Below, piece after piece: positions 47,529 to 56,872 of a stretch of DNA of 58,200 bases. The DNA comes from Gammaproteobacteria bacterium (GTDB taxonomy: Bacteria > Pseudomonadota > Gammaproteobacteria > UBA1113): the NCBI GenBank assembly GCA_020051015.1, contig JAGVJQ010000033.1, positions 1 through 58,200 of the forward strand. The letters run 5' to 3'. Under the pieces are notes generated by a model. That model had not been told where the DNA came from, made no database searches, and worked only from the letters and a program-made list of their open reading frames with translations. Position 1 is the stretch's first letter; every line of letters begins with the position of its first letter. Made by a program: the position numbers and the translations under genes.

Positions 47529-48356
47529 TTAAATTGAAGCTGACATATAAGCGGCGGCTGCGGCAACAGTTGCTGCAGCACCTAGAGCCGCAGCGGCTCC
47601 CCATTTCAGACATGAAGCTGATGCAGAAAGTTTTGCAGGTGCCTGTGCGGCTGGCCAGGTTCGAATGGGCAAATCTGATGTAGTAAATGCTAGTTGATTT
47701 TCTTTACACCAATCATCTTGTTCTTGTAACAAAGCAAAAAGTTTTTCAAAGGATATAGTTACTTCCATCAAGAAAACCATTTCTTCTTCAGCAGTAAACG
47801 AAATCTGATCTAATAAAGTTTCAAATTCACGTGCTTTTATTCCAACAAATTGATAATGACTCAATCCTTGCTTGTTTATTTTACTCTCAGGGATAATTTC
47901 TTCAATTGCCTCTTTATGAGCAACCATTACTGCGTGTGTATTCGCAAAAAAATGCGCAAGAACTTGTGTCGGACTGCATGAAGCTATATGTGAAGCATAT
48001 TCACAAGAGGTAAAGAGTGCACTAGCTTTGTATGGAATTCCTTGATATTGAACCCCTTGATTTTTTAACCAATTTTCTAAAAATGCGATATCTGCAATAA
48101 GTTTTCCAGTGTGCTTAGTCAAATCTGGATATTTTTCAATTTTAAAAGGTGCAAACTTGGGGTCATCTGATTTATTCATTGCATCCTCAAATGCTTTAGT
48201 TCGCTTCAAAATCTGTTTCATTTGCATAGTATGAAATATAATGGTATTTATCTTTGAATTTTTGAATATGCTAGAATTTGGGTAAGGATTTTTAATAATT
48301 TTCAGATGTTGGTAACTATTAATTTCAGAGTATTTTTCAAATATTGTCTTCGTCAT
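47529..48356 (-). CDS. Heme-oxygenase-fold-like paralogue 3 (275 aa) with Ala-rich tail anchor
   Basis: Shares with paralogue 2: a candidate proximal His17 followed by a PYPNSSIF/KYPTSSKF motif, AFEDAMNKSDDPKF (55-68), SPTQVLAHFFANTHAVMV (128-145), HYQFVGIKAREFETLL and the QDDWCKENQ motif (EKWCKENQ in paralogue 2). The C-terminal ~27 residues (CLKWGAAAALGAAATVAAAA...) form a hydrophobic, Ala-rich tail suitable as a tail anchor, as in eukaryotic HO-1/HO-2. The distal Gly motif is absent. The ATG at 48356 has AAAGGAT upstream. Substrate and localisation are unknown. Confidence 0.55.
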   Translation of the reverse strand: MTKTIFEKYSEINSYQHLKIIKNPYPNSSIFKNSKINTIIFHTMQMKQILKRTKAFEDAMNKSDDPKFAPFKIEKYPDLTKHTGKLIADIAFLENWLKNQGVQYQGIPYKASALFTSCEYASHIASCSPTQVLAHFFANTHAVMVAHKEAIEEIIPESKINKQGLSHYQFVGIKAREFETLLDQISFTAEEEMVFLMEVTISFEKLFALLQEQDDWCKENQLAFTTSDLPIRTWPAAQAPAKLSASASCLKWGAAAALGAAATVAAAAAYMSASI

Positions 48357-48520
48357 TTGTTATCCTTTATTTCGTATTTTACTAAGCAATTTAAGTATTT
48401 GTAATTTTCGCATATATATTGCAGTAAATTAATGTTGCTTAATTATTACAAATGATTGTAAAACGATTTGTTGATTCTGCATGGTTAGCTTCGTTTTAAT
48501 AAATTCCTTAAGTTGTGTAG

Positions 48521-48553
48521 GGTGGATTAGCGCCTTCAGGCGCGTAATCCACC
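48521..48553. repeat. GGTGGATTA stem-loop
   Basis: GGTGGATTA-G-CGCCT-TC-AGGCG-CG-TAATCCACC forms a 14-bp interrupted stem downstream of the FUSC gene (reverse strand). Sequences of this type are widespread intergenic elements in bacteria. Confidence 0.65.
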
Positions 48554-48591
48554 GCCGCTGGATGATTCAAATTCTGCATATGAAAGATCGG

Positions 48592-49581
48592 CTACATCAT
48601 ATATGCACTCATGCCACTAATTTTTGTTTCCAGCATTTGTAATTTTTGCGCTGCTTGTTGCAAACGAGTGAAATATAGTTGTTCAGTTATGGGCAGCGAT
48701 TGTACTGTATATTGTTGATTTTGCAAAACAGGGTTTATATCTGAAATAGGCTTAGCGAATTCATGTTTAGTGAGTTCGAGTAAATTTATCAGTGTTTGTT
48801 TTTTCTCAGGCGTTGCGTGCACCAATTGCCATTTCAGAGCAGCAAGGGTTTCAAAGCATACTTCACTGCTATAAACCACTTGTTGATATAAAACACGGTT
48901 AGTTTTATTGAAATAGTTTTCATATATCCATTCTGGCCAAATGCGTTGATTAGTTTGAATGATGGCTAGAACGCGTTGATGATATTGTATCGGCGAAATA
49001 TTATGTTCAACAATGGCTTCGATTAATTCGACAATCGTGTTACGAACTTGGCAGATAGCAAGGGCGGCTTCATGCTTAGTACTATTGGGTAATAAAAAGT
49101 AACTTAATAACACCACCAGAATGGAAGCGGCAATGGTATCAGTACAACGCTCAAATAACATATCAGGAATATTTTGTGGAATCAGTGATGCTAATAATAA
49201 AACCACCATCATGGTCAATGGAATAACAAAAATCCCATAATTAATTTGGTTAAATGCTTGTGAATAGTATGCTGTAAAAATAGCAGCAAGCAGTAATATG
49301 GCTTGGATATATAAATTACCTTCGGCAAGCCATAACAATAGTCCACCGAGCAAAATACCAATTATAGTTCCCATACTGCGCTGCAAACCTTTACGCAAAG
49401 TACCACCAATAGTGGGTTGCATGATGATAACGACGGTTAATGGTAACCAGAAGCTATGTGAATAGCGCATAAATATTGTAAAAATGGAGGCAATGGCAAG
49501 ACAAATGGTCATGCGTATTGCGCGACGTAAAATGATGGATTGCAACGAAAAATTTGATTTATATAATTCAAGCAATGTCAT
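48592..49581 (-). CDS. FUSC-family transporter, second half (separate gene)
   Basis: 329 residues: ~5-6 helices in the first 170 residues (FWLPLTVVIIMQPTIGGTLRKGLQRSMGTIIG is the FUSC signature region; quoted in two parts as FWLPLTVVIIMQP and GLQRSMGTIIGILLGG), then a cytoplasmic domain. FUSC proteins are aromatic-acid/efflux-type transporters such as YccS and AaeB. The ATG at 49581 sits in the last codons of the upstream FUSC gene (14-base overlap) with GAGG upstream. Together the two genes match the two halves of a YccS-size protein. Confidence 0.82.
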   Translation of the reverse strand: MTLLELYKSNFSLQSIILRRAIRMTICLAIASIFTIFMRYSHSFWLPLTVVIIMQPTIGGTLRKGLQRSMGTIIGILLGGLLLWLAEGNLYIQAILLLAAIFTAYYSQAFNQINYGIFVIPLTMMVVLLLASLIPQNIPDMLFERCTDTIAASILVVLLSYFLLPNSTKHEAALAICQVRNTIVELIEAIVEHNISPIQYHQRVLAIIQTNQRIWPEWIYENYFNKTNRVLYQQVVYSSEVCFETLAALKWQLVHATPEKKQTLINLLELTKHEFAKPISDINPVLQNQQYTVQSLPITEQLYFTRLQQAAQKLQMLETKISGMSAYMM

Positions 49582-50542
49582 TTTTTCGGACCTCGCCAAT
49601 TTGCTTTGCTAATATATCAACAGTATTTATCCATACAGTTAATTGTTCTTTGGCAATAGTAGGTAGTTGATGGCGTTGCGCAACTTGATGTTGAATATGA
49701 TGTAGGGTATGGATCAAGTTTTGATAATGCTGTGGCATATAATGAGGTGAAAATAATTCACTGATTAAATGACAGGTGTTATTAATATCAACATGAAATA
49801 GATGGCCATAATTAACTAGTAAATTATCCCGATGTAGCAAAACATCACAGACAAGTTCAAAACAAAAAGCATAAGCTTGAGATTGTTCTACCGTTAGCGA
49901 TTGTCTTAATTTATCCAAACAAGTCAATAAATGAAATCGATAGTTATGGCAATATAATGGGTTGGGTGTTGTTAAAATACGTTCTTGCCAATAGTGAAAG
50001 CATGAATACCAAAAATTGGCTTTAGTATTACGTAAGCGATATTGCATGCGAGTTAATGGTATTAATCCCGCGACAATAGCAATACTCGTTCCTGCCAAAA
50101 GTAAGATGGCACGTTGATAGGGATGCACCGTGTGTGAACCATATGCAATGATGGTCCAAATGACAATAAACAATCCAGCAATTGCAAATTGTTGGCCCGC
50201 AGCTCCTGCAATAACCATTAAAAAACCAGCCAAGCTGATGACGATAATTTTTAATATAATGAATTTTTTGGTTTTCCACGCCAATAAACTCATTAAGCTA
50301 GCAATAACGCCAGTTGCACCTTGTAGGGATATTTTTTGTGTTAAGCTGGTTGTTGGTTTGATTTGTAAGGTGAATACTGCCGCTAAAATGAGCCATGGAC
50401 TTTCAGGCCAATGGAAAATGAAAGTTAGTACAATCGCTACGGCTGCAGATAATGTAGTCTGTAATGCATGCTGTAATTGTTCCTGAGCAGGATCATAAAA
50501 GCGAAAAGCATGACGGCGGAAAAAAAATTTAAGCTTGGACAT
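49568..50542 (-). CDS. FUSC-family transporter, first half (separate gene)
   Basis: 324 residues with ~6 membrane helices (SPWLILAAVFTLQIKPTTSL; GFLMVIAGAAGQQFAIAGLF) followed by a cytoplasmic helical domain, a half-size FUSC/YccS-N-like unit. It ends normally with TGA, which overlaps the start of the second half, so the pair is translationally coupled. Either an ancestral fission of one YccS-like protein or two interacting subunits. Confidence 0.78.
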   Translation of the reverse strand: MSKLKFFFRRHAFRFYDPAQEQLQHALQTTLSAAVAIVLTFIFHWPESPWLILAAVFTLQIKPTTSLTQKISLQGATGVIASLMSLLAWKTKKFIILKIIVISLAGFLMVIAGAAGQQFAIAGLFIVIWTIIAYGSHTVHPYQRAILLLAGTSIAIVAGLIPLTRMQYRLRNTKANFWYSCFHYWQERILTTPNPLYCHNYRFHLLTCLDKLRQSLTVEQSQAYAFCFELVCDVLLHRDNLLVNYGHLFHVDINNTCHLISELFSPHYMPQHYQNLIHTLHHIQHQVAQRHQLPTIAKEQLTVWINTVDILAKQIGEVRKNDIA

Positions 50543-50567
50543 TTTTTATGATGATATGGTGAAGAAA

Positions 50568-50586
50568 GGGCGTATATAATACGCCC
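50568..50586 (-). terminator. Hairpin terminator GGGCGTAT-3nt-ATACGCCC (copy 3)
   Basis: The same 8-bp stem as at 5920 and 28386, loop ATA, 8 bases after minE. On the reverse strand it is followed by TTTCTTC. Confidence 0.7.
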
Positions 50587-50594
50587 TTATCATT

Positions 50595-50882
50595 TTAAAT
50601 TTTCTCAGCAATCTCTTGATCTGGAATAGTGATATTTAATTCCAAAACTGAATGCTCTCCGCGATGCGCTAAATCAAATTTAACTTGTTCACGGACTTTT
50701 TCTGTATCCAAATTAAGATATTTAGCAATTACTGATACGATTTCATTCTGCAATGTTGAAAGAAAATCGTCACGCTTACTTTGTCCACGTTCGTGAGCAA
50801 TAATAATTTGTAAACGTTCTTTTGCTAATGCAGCAGTGTTTGGTTTACGATTTTGTCGAAAATAGTTTAATACTCGTTTCAT
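50595..50882 (-). CDS. minE: Cell-division topological factor MinE
   Basis: 95 residues. The N-terminal anti-MinCD helix region (AKERLQIIIAHERGQ) and the dimerisation part (ISVIAKYLNLD-like; LELNITIP) are present. It stimulates MinD ATPase to drive pole-to-pole oscillation. It overlaps minD by 4 bases. Confidence 0.96.
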   Translation of the reverse strand: MKRVLNYFRQNRKPNTAALAKERLQIIIAHERGQSKRDDFLSTLQNEIVSVIAKYLNLDTEKVREQVKFDLAHRGEHSVLELNITIPDQEIAEKI

Positions 50883-51706
50883 ACCGGGGCTCCTTCCCGA
50901 TTTTTAAAGAGACGTTTCAATAAACCTTGCTTTTTAATGGTTAAAAAGCGGTGTGGTTTATCTTCACCCAAGAAACGTGCCACGGCATCTTCATATGCTA
51001 AACCAGCATCACTCTGTGCATCAAAAATGACTGGGGTACCACTATTTGATGCGCGTAAAACAGCTTGTGACTCAGGAATGACGCCTAATAATTTGACGGA
51101 TAAGATTTCTAACACATCATTAACACTTAACATGTCACCACGTTCAACACGCTCAGGTGAATAACGGGTTAATAGTAAGTGTTCTTTTACTGGTGGAAGA
51201 TTTTCTTCTGCGCGCTTTGATTTACTAGCAAGGATACCAAGAATGCGATCAGAGTCGCGTACTGAAGATACTTCCGGGTTGGTGACGACGACAGCGCTGT
51301 CAGCATAATACAATGCCATTACCGCACCTGTTTCGATACCCGCAGGAGAATCGCAAACGATATAGTCAAACTCTTTCTTTAGGGTTTCAAGAATTTCGCC
51401 AACCGCTTTTTTATCCAGCGCATCTTTATCACGAGTTTGTGATGCTGGCAAAATAAAGAGATTATCTAAACGCTTGTCTTTAATAAGCGCTTGATTGAGT
51501 TTGGCTTCATCTTTAATAACATTAATGAAATCATAAACAACTCGGCGTTCGCAACCCATAATAAGGTCTAGATTACGTAAACCGACATCAAAATCGATGA
51601 CGACAGTTTTATGACCGCGTAAGGCTAACCCAGTGGCAATAGCGGCACTGGTCGTAGTTTTACCTACTCCGCCTTTCCCAGATGTGACAACAATGACTTC
51701 TGACAC
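50879..51706 (-). CDS. minD: Septum-site-determining ATPase MinD
   Basis: 275 residues: deviant Walker A GKGGVGKTT (residues 10-18), switch regions VIDFDVGLRNLDLIMGCERR and CDSPAGIE, and the C-terminal amphipathic membrane-targeting helix LLKRLFKNREG. minC, usually just upstream, is not here; an ~80-base gap and the homospermidine synthase gene take its place. Confidence 0.97.
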   Translation of the reverse strand: MSEVIVVTSGKGGVGKTTTSAAIATGLALRGHKTVVIDFDVGLRNLDLIMGCERRVVYDFINVIKDEAKLNQALIKDKRLDNLFILPASQTRDKDALDKKAVGEILETLKKEFDYIVCDSPAGIETGAVMALYYADSAVVVTNPEVSSVRDSDRILGILASKSKRAEENLPPVKEHLLLTRYSPERVERGDMLSVNDVLEILSVKLLGVIPESQAVLRASNSGTPVIFDAQSDAGLAYEDAVARFLGEDKPHRFLTIKKQGLLKRLFKNREGAPV

Positions 51707-51786
51707 AGTATCTTTCCTTTAGTAAATAAAACTAAACTTTGTCCAAAACGTATCTTAACGTTTTTTTAATGTACATGAAAGCACTT

Positions 51787-53241
51787 TCATGCATTAATCA
51801 GAAAATTTTCAAATTGCCATCTATCTTCGTTATTAAGTTGCTTTTCGCCATATCCCACAAATAGTTGACGACGATTTTTAAGTGGAGTCCAATCACTATG
51901 TTTAGAAACAACTTTCCCAAGGAACGGTGACGCATAATTTAAGATATCTTCGTATGGTAATTCATCAGATACCTTAACGCCAGCTTCGGGATTTTTCATC
52001 ATCCATTGCACTGCACTGATAACAGCAGCGGCAACTTGAACTGTTGTGGCATTTTGGCCGGGCACTAATTTGCGGGCAGTATGGATGTCAAGAATACTGC
52101 CAGTCCACCAGCTATTGAATGCATGTCCCATTAATAATACACCTAATTCATCATGACCATCGACTACCTCATCACTGACAATACGATCATGAGTTGGTTT
52201 TTGATAATTATGCATGGCAAGTTCATGCAACGAAGCAATTGTCATATCTGACGGGCAGTAAGCGTAATGCACGGTAGGACGATAATATGTTTCATCATTA
52301 TCGGTGAGACTTAAATGTTCGGAAATAGTGAATGCTTCACCATGGCGTATGACCATCCCGATGATTTCACCACTTGGTACCCATGAACGAACTTTGGTAT
52401 GCATGCCCATTTGGCCAAGACAAATTTGGTTACGCGGACCTGTTTGGTGGGTAAATGCATTGGGTGGTAAGCGCTTTTCATGCGTACCCCATCCCATTTC
52501 AGCGGGAGCAATCCCTTCTTCGTACAAACCTTCTACCGACCAAGTATTAACAAATTCATTTAGTTTTTTCGGTTGATTAATAATTTGGGTATCACGTTCA
52601 CTAATGTGAATGACTTTAGTTCCAGTTAAATAAGCGAGCTTGGCAAAATCACCATCTGCCAGTGCGCGTTCTAATAATTGTTTTGGCACATCAGCTTTAT
52701 TGGTATGCAGTAACTCAGTGCTGATATCACGTAACGCCACTTTAACAAAGTGGGAAACTAAACCGGGATTGGCGCCATGTTCTAAAATAGCGGTTGGCGA
52801 ATGTTTTGATTGCCAATTTTGCATATGTTGGCGTAAGCGCATATGACGATAATACAGCGTTCGAGCTGTTGGATGGCGTAAATGTTCGTCAGTATAAGGG
52901 TCCCATTCTTCCACGGATGTATTAATATACATCACACCATGTTGGTGACACCAGTCAACAATCTCAACACAGTCAATATTCCAGGCTAAATCAATAATAA
53001 TATCGCCAGTTTTAGCATGTTCACTTAACGTTTGAGATAAATTTTCAGGGGTGATTTTATGAAGAAAATAGTTGACACCTTGTTCTAAGGCATACGAAAC
53101 CCGGTGACGATTATCAGCGAAGTCGATAATGCTGACATGCTGTGGCTTAATCGGAAGATGTTTTAATAATAACGGCAGCACGCATTGTGCAACACCACCG
53201 CAACCCAAAATAATAACTTTACCGGCGAAAAATGTATCCAA
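51787..53241 (-). CDS. hss: Homospermidine synthase
   Basis: About 484 residues from a TTG at 53241 (GTGAGG lies upstream); the frame is open to a TTG at 53283. Rossmann-type NAD site GKVIILGCGGVAQCVLPLL, then IDLAWNIDCVEIVDWCHQHG, NTSVEEWDPYTDE and ILEHGANPGLVSHFVK, which are characteristic of the bacterial homospermidine synthase family (saccharopine-dehydrogenase fold; usual length ~477). It makes sym-homospermidine from two putrescines or from putrescine plus spermidine. It stands alone; no decarboxylase gene is nearby. Confidence 0.9.
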   Translation of the reverse strand: MDTFFAGKVIILGCGGVAQCVLPLLLKHLPIKPQHVSIIDFADNRHRVSYALEQGVNYFLHKITPENLSQTLSEHAKTGDIIIDLAWNIDCVEIVDWCHQHGVMYINTSVEEWDPYTDEHLRHPTARTLYYRHMRLRQHMQNWQSKHSPTAILEHGANPGLVSHFVKVALRDISTELLHTNKADVPKQLLERALADGDFAKLAYLTGTKVIHISERDTQIINQPKKLNEFVNTWSVEGLYEEGIAPAEMGWGTHEKRLPPNAFTHQTGPRNQICLGQMGMHTKVRSWVPSGEIIGMVIRHGEAFTISEHLSLTDNDETYYRPTVHYAYCPSDMTIASLHELAMHNYQKPTHDRIVSDEVVDGHDELGVLLMGHAFNSWWTGSILDIHTARKLVPGQNATTVQVAAAVISAVQWMMKNPEAGVKVSDELPYEDILNYASPFLGKVVSKHSDWTPLKNRRQLFVGYGEKQLNNEDRWQFENFLINA

Positions 53242-53385
53242 TTTGCATAAAACCTCACTAAGAATGGTTAACCAGCGAACCAAACCACATATAGTAGCGT
53301 TTTATCGGCGTTTGAGCAATCTATTGACAAGCAAATCCATGGACGTTATTTCAGAAATTTTCTTATGCATGAAAATGAATTGGTA

Positions 53386-53459
53386 ATACCCATCATACCT
53401 CAAGATGCGAGTTTATCATCTCGACCGAGCGAACTCGCATCTTGAGGTATGATGGGTAT
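53386..53459. repeat. 28-bp perfect inverted repeat upstream of xth
   Basis: Arms 53386-53413 and 53432-53459 are exact reverse complements (start ATACCCATCATACCTCAAG, end GCGAGTT), separated by 18 bases. It ends 40 bases before the xth ATG. It could be a terminator for a convergent transcript, an attenuator or an inserted element; no T-tract follows on the top strand. Confidence 0.85.
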
Positions 53460-53499
53460 ATAATTCTAAGATCTTTAATCTCAATACCACGGAATATCC

Positions 53500-54267
53500 A
53501 TGAAAATTGCTACTTGGAATGTGAATTCATTAAAAATCAGATTGCCACAAGTTTTAACCTGGCTAGAATCACATCAACCGGATGTGCTTGCATTGCAAGA
53601 AACGAAAGTAACGGATAATAATTTTCCGGTACAAGATATTGCAGCTGCTGGCTATAAAGTTGTATTTAGTGGTCAACCTACATATAACGGTGTTGCGATT
53701 ATTGCAAAGGAAACAATAAGCGATGTTATTATGCAAATACCTAATTTTAATGATGAACAACGTCGAGTCCTGACCGCTACTATAAATGGTATTCGAGTCA
53801 TTAATGTGTATGTACCTAATGGCGCTGCAGTTGATTCAGATAAATACCTTTATAAATTGGATTGGTTAACGCAATTGCAAAATTTCGTACGATCTGAATT
53901 AGCACAATACAAAAAGCTCGTTATTTTAGGCGATTTTAATATTGCACCCGCAGACGAAGATGTACATGATCCAAAAGCGTGGGAAGGCCATGTCTTGGTT
54001 TCTGAGCCTGAACGTGAGCACTTTAGAACATTATTAGGATTAGGATTAAAAGATTCTTTTCGCTTATTTGAGCAACCCCCCAAACTGTATAGTTGGTGGG
54101 ATTATCGCATGATGGCATTTCGCCGTAATCATGGTTTACGTATTGATCATATTCTGGTGAGTGAGGCGTTAGCAACGAGTTGTAAATTATGTGAAATTGA
54201 TAAAGAACAGCGAAAACACGAACGACCTTCTGATCATGCGCCGGTGGTTATTGAAATGGCTATTTAA
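53500..54267 (+). CDS. xth: Exodeoxyribonuclease III / AP endonuclease
   Basis: 255 residues of the EEP fold. MKIATWNVNSLKIRLPQVL, LQETKVTD (catalytic Glu), VYVPNG, ILGDFNIAP (Asp/Asn) and the final SDHAPVV His are intact. It cuts at abasic sites in base-excision repair. Overlaps the convergent anmK by 8 bases. Confidence 0.96.
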   Translation: MKIATWNVNSLKIRLPQVLTWLESHQPDVLALQETKVTDNNFPVQDIAAAGYKVVFSGQPTYNGVAIIAKETISDVIMQIPNFNDEQRRVLTATINGIRVINVYVPNGAAVDSDKYLYKLDWLTQLQNFVRSELAQYKKLVILGDFNIAPADEDVHDPKAWEGHVLVSEPEREHFRTLLGLGLKDSFRLFEQPPKLYSWWDYRMMAFRRNHGLRIDHILVSEALATSCKLCEIDKEQRKHERPSDHAPVVIEMAI

Positions 54268-55378
54268 CGTAATAAACACCACCCAAAATAACTGCTTTGC
54301 TTGCTCCGGTTACTGTAGGTAAATTGCAAGGGATTTTATTCATGGTGGCGTGTGCCATCCATGCAAAGGCAATTGCTTCGACGAAATCAGGATCAATATT
54401 ATATATAATAGTGGTAGTGAGTTGATGGTGTGGATTCAACTCTTTTAATCGTTGTATCAATGCTTTGTTATGACAGCCGCCACCGCATACAACAATTTCT
54501 CCACCATTAATGTTTTGTGTTGCAATTGCTTGCGAAATGGTTTGTGCCGTATATTCAAGCAACGTTGCTTGCACATCAACAGCGGCAATACCCACATTAG
54601 TTTTTTGTAAGTGTTTTTCCAGCCATGGTAAATTAAATAATTCGCGACCGGTGGATTTAGGTGGGGGCAGTTCTAAATAAGATTCACTCAATAATGATGA
54701 TAAGAGTGTAGAGTTTATCTTGCCGCTACTTGCCCATTCGCCATCGTTATCAAATGTTTTGTCTTTAAAATGTAATTGCATATGACTATCTAACAAGCAA
54801 TTTCCAGGACCAGTATCAAATCCAGTTACAGGTAAGTCAATATTGGCAGGCAGTATAGAAATATTAGCAATACCACCAATATTTAAAATAATACGATTTC
54901 TCTCTACGGTGCGAAAAACATGATTATGGAAAGTTGGGGTTAGCGGCGCCCCTTGACCTCCAATTGCCATATCACGCCGACGAAAATCCGCGATAGTGGT
55001 AATATTTGTCATCTCGGCAATGACATTTGGATTGCCAATTTGCATAGTAAAATGGAAAGGGGCATCAGGGATATGTCGAATCGTTTGACCATGACTACCA
55101 ATCGCAATAATATCTGATGCAGCAAAATTAGCTTTAGCCAGCAACGCTAATGTGGCGTTAGCAAATAATATTCCCATTTCATTATCTAATTGTCCCATGC
55201 GCGTAATTTCATTTTCGCCAGGGTGGGTAATATTTAATAGTTGTTTGCGTAATTCCGCAGGCATAGGATAACCAAGAGTGGCTATCGTTTTGATACCGGC
55301 ATCATGTACTTCAATCAATGCTGCATCGACACCATCCATACTCGTGCCAGACATTAATCCAATGAAATAGTCTGTCAT
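54260..55378 (-). CDS. anmK: Anhydro-N-acetylmuramic acid kinase AnmK
   Basis: 372 residues with GLMSGTSMDGVDAALIE, GSHGQTIRH, NIGGIANI and GFDTGPGNCL, the phosphate-1, anhydroMurNAc and adenosine-site motifs of AnmK. It phosphorylates and opens anhydroMurNAc during cell-wall recycling, complementing mpl in this window. Overlaps the M23 gene by 4 bases. Confidence 0.97.
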   Translation of the reverse strand: MTDYFIGLMSGTSMDGVDAALIEVHDAGIKTIATLGYPMPAELRKQLLNITHPGENEITRMGQLDNEMGILFANATLALLAKANFAASDIIAIGSHGQTIRHIPDAPFHFTMQIGNPNVIAEMTNITTIADFRRRDMAIGGQGAPLTPTFHNHVFRTVERNRIILNIGGIANISILPANIDLPVTGFDTGPGNCLLDSHMQLHFKDKTFDNDGEWASSGKINSTLLSSLLSESYLELPPPKSTGRELFNLPWLEKHLQKTNVGIAAVDVQATLLEYTAQTISQAIATQNINGGEIVVCGGGCHNKALIQRLKELNPHHQLTTTIIYNIDPDFVEAIAFAWMAHATMNKIPCNLPTVTGASKAVILGGVYYVK

Positions 55379-56730
55379 GATAATGTTTGAATGGAGTCTT
55401 TACTTGCTAATGCAGTATTATCAGCAGCGTCTATTTCCGCTACCAATTGATGGGATTCAGCTAAAAATTCCTTACGATATTTAGAATTAATCGGTGTTCC
55501 GCCCGGTAATTTTACTTTCATCGGATCATATGGCACACCATTAATACGGAATTCATAATGTAAATGTGGGCCTGTTGCTAAACCAGTACTACCAACATAG
55601 GCAATGACTTGGCCTTCTTTAACATGCATACCAGGATAAATACCTTTTACAAAGTGATAAATATGGCCATAACGTGTAGTAATGCCATGTCCATGATCAA
55701 TGATAATCAAATTACCATAACCAGCATCACGACCAACAAAGGTCACTGTACCATCACCAGCTGCTTCAATTGGGGTACCGCGAGGCGCAGCTAAATCAAC
55801 CCCTAAATGAGGGCGGCGAATATGTAAAATAGGTTGCATACGGCTTAAGCTAAATGGGGAGCTTACGTAAACGTAATGTACCGGGGTACGTAAGAAGCCA
55901 CTTTTTAAACTTTGGCCTAATGGAGTGTAATAGCCTACATCGCCATCAGCATCAGTAAAGCGAATAGCTCGATAAGTCGCACCTTCAAGATTAATTTCGG
56001 CAGCGACGATATCACCTGTATCAATTTTTTGATCGCCTACATATTCTGCATCATAAACAACAGTAAATGTGTCACCTAATTGCAAGTCTTTATTGAAGTT
56101 AACTTTCCAGGCAAACATATTTGCTAGTTCTAAGACAATTTTACGTGGAATTCCAGCTTGAGCGGCAGATTGCATCATTGAGCCAGTAATGGTTCCATGC
56201 GCAACAATTTGTTTGTTCACAATGGGTTGAGTAACGATGTTGGCGATAAATTGATTATCGTCGCGTGTTACATCTAATGTTTTGGTCATATCAAAAGAGT
56301 AGCGTAAACCATAGAGTTTATTTTGTTCATCTTGCAATATATTAATAGTTTGTCCAACTTGCAAATCATGTGAACTGGTTTTGACTTCAGGCAATGCTTC
56401 GACAGCTATGATATCGTCAGCACTAATTTGATTTTCTTTTAATAGATTGGTGAGGCTGGTATTTTTATCAAGTTTAACTGCATGCCACACTGGCGGAGTT
56501 GGTGTTTCTTCAATAACTGCGACTGGCGCATCATTGGTTTGCTCAGCGGGTTGTTCAGGCGGTAAGTTGATATTTTGAGCTAAGTTGACGGGCTCATCTG
56601 TTGAAAACATTTCATTTAGGACTAGGCCACTCGTCACGATGAGAATAGATAATACAATAAACGCAATGCGTTTAGGTGATTGTAAAAATTTTTTCCAATG
56701 CTGGGTATTATTTAGTTGTTCCATATCCAT
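55375..56730 (-). CDS. M23-family murein endopeptidase, MepM-like
   Basis: 451 residues. A membrane anchor (~21-38), an OapA/LysM-like region (~80-170), a linker and an M23 LytM domain (~300-405) with zinc ligands His308/Asp312 (HLGVDLAAPRGT) and His389-x-His391 (GPHLHYEFR). An active periplasmic DD-endopeptidase that loosens cross-links for wall growth is expected. The M23-anmK-tyrS-rrn order is also known from pseudomonads. Divergent from tyrS. Confidence 0.94.
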   Translation of the reverse strand: MDMEQLNNTQHWKKFLQSPKRIAFIVLSILIVTSGLVLNEMFSTDEPVNLAQNINLPPEQPAEQTNDAPVAVIEETPTPPVWHAVKLDKNTSLTNLLKENQISADDIIAVEALPEVKTSSHDLQVGQTINILQDEQNKLYGLRYSFDMTKTLDVTRDDNQFIANIVTQPIVNKQIVAHGTITGSMMQSAAQAGIPRKIVLELANMFAWKVNFNKDLQLGDTFTVVYDAEYVGDQKIDTGDIVAAEINLEGATYRAIRFTDADGDVGYYTPLGQSLKSGFLRTPVHYVYVSSPFSLSRMQPILHIRRPHLGVDLAAPRGTPIEAAGDGTVTFVGRDAGYGNLIIIDHGHGITTRYGHIYHFVKGIYPGMHVKEGQVIAYVGSTGLATGPHLHYEFRINGVPYDPMKVKLPGGTPINSKYRKEFLAESHQLVAEIDAADNTALASKDSIQTLS

Positions 56731-56872
56731 CGTATATTTAGCCCCATTCCTAAATCCTGGGGCCTACCTTAACCCAAAAACGGCCTATGGTCAATCAATA
56801 ATCAATAATTTTTGATGATATTATACCCAGTTATGATAGGATAGTGCCCAATGATAACGTGGGGAGAATAAG

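Noticed and set aside
48357..48480. PmrA-like pair of TTAA half sites upstream of paralogue 3
   Set aside because: The spacing is 10 rather than 11 bases and the half sites are poor; chance is likely in AT-rich DNA.
49568..49599. Frameshift error splitting the FUSC gene
   Set aside because: Not assumed: the second gene has a plausible GAGG and ATG at 49581, so coupled separate genes are equally consistent; kept as a finding instead.
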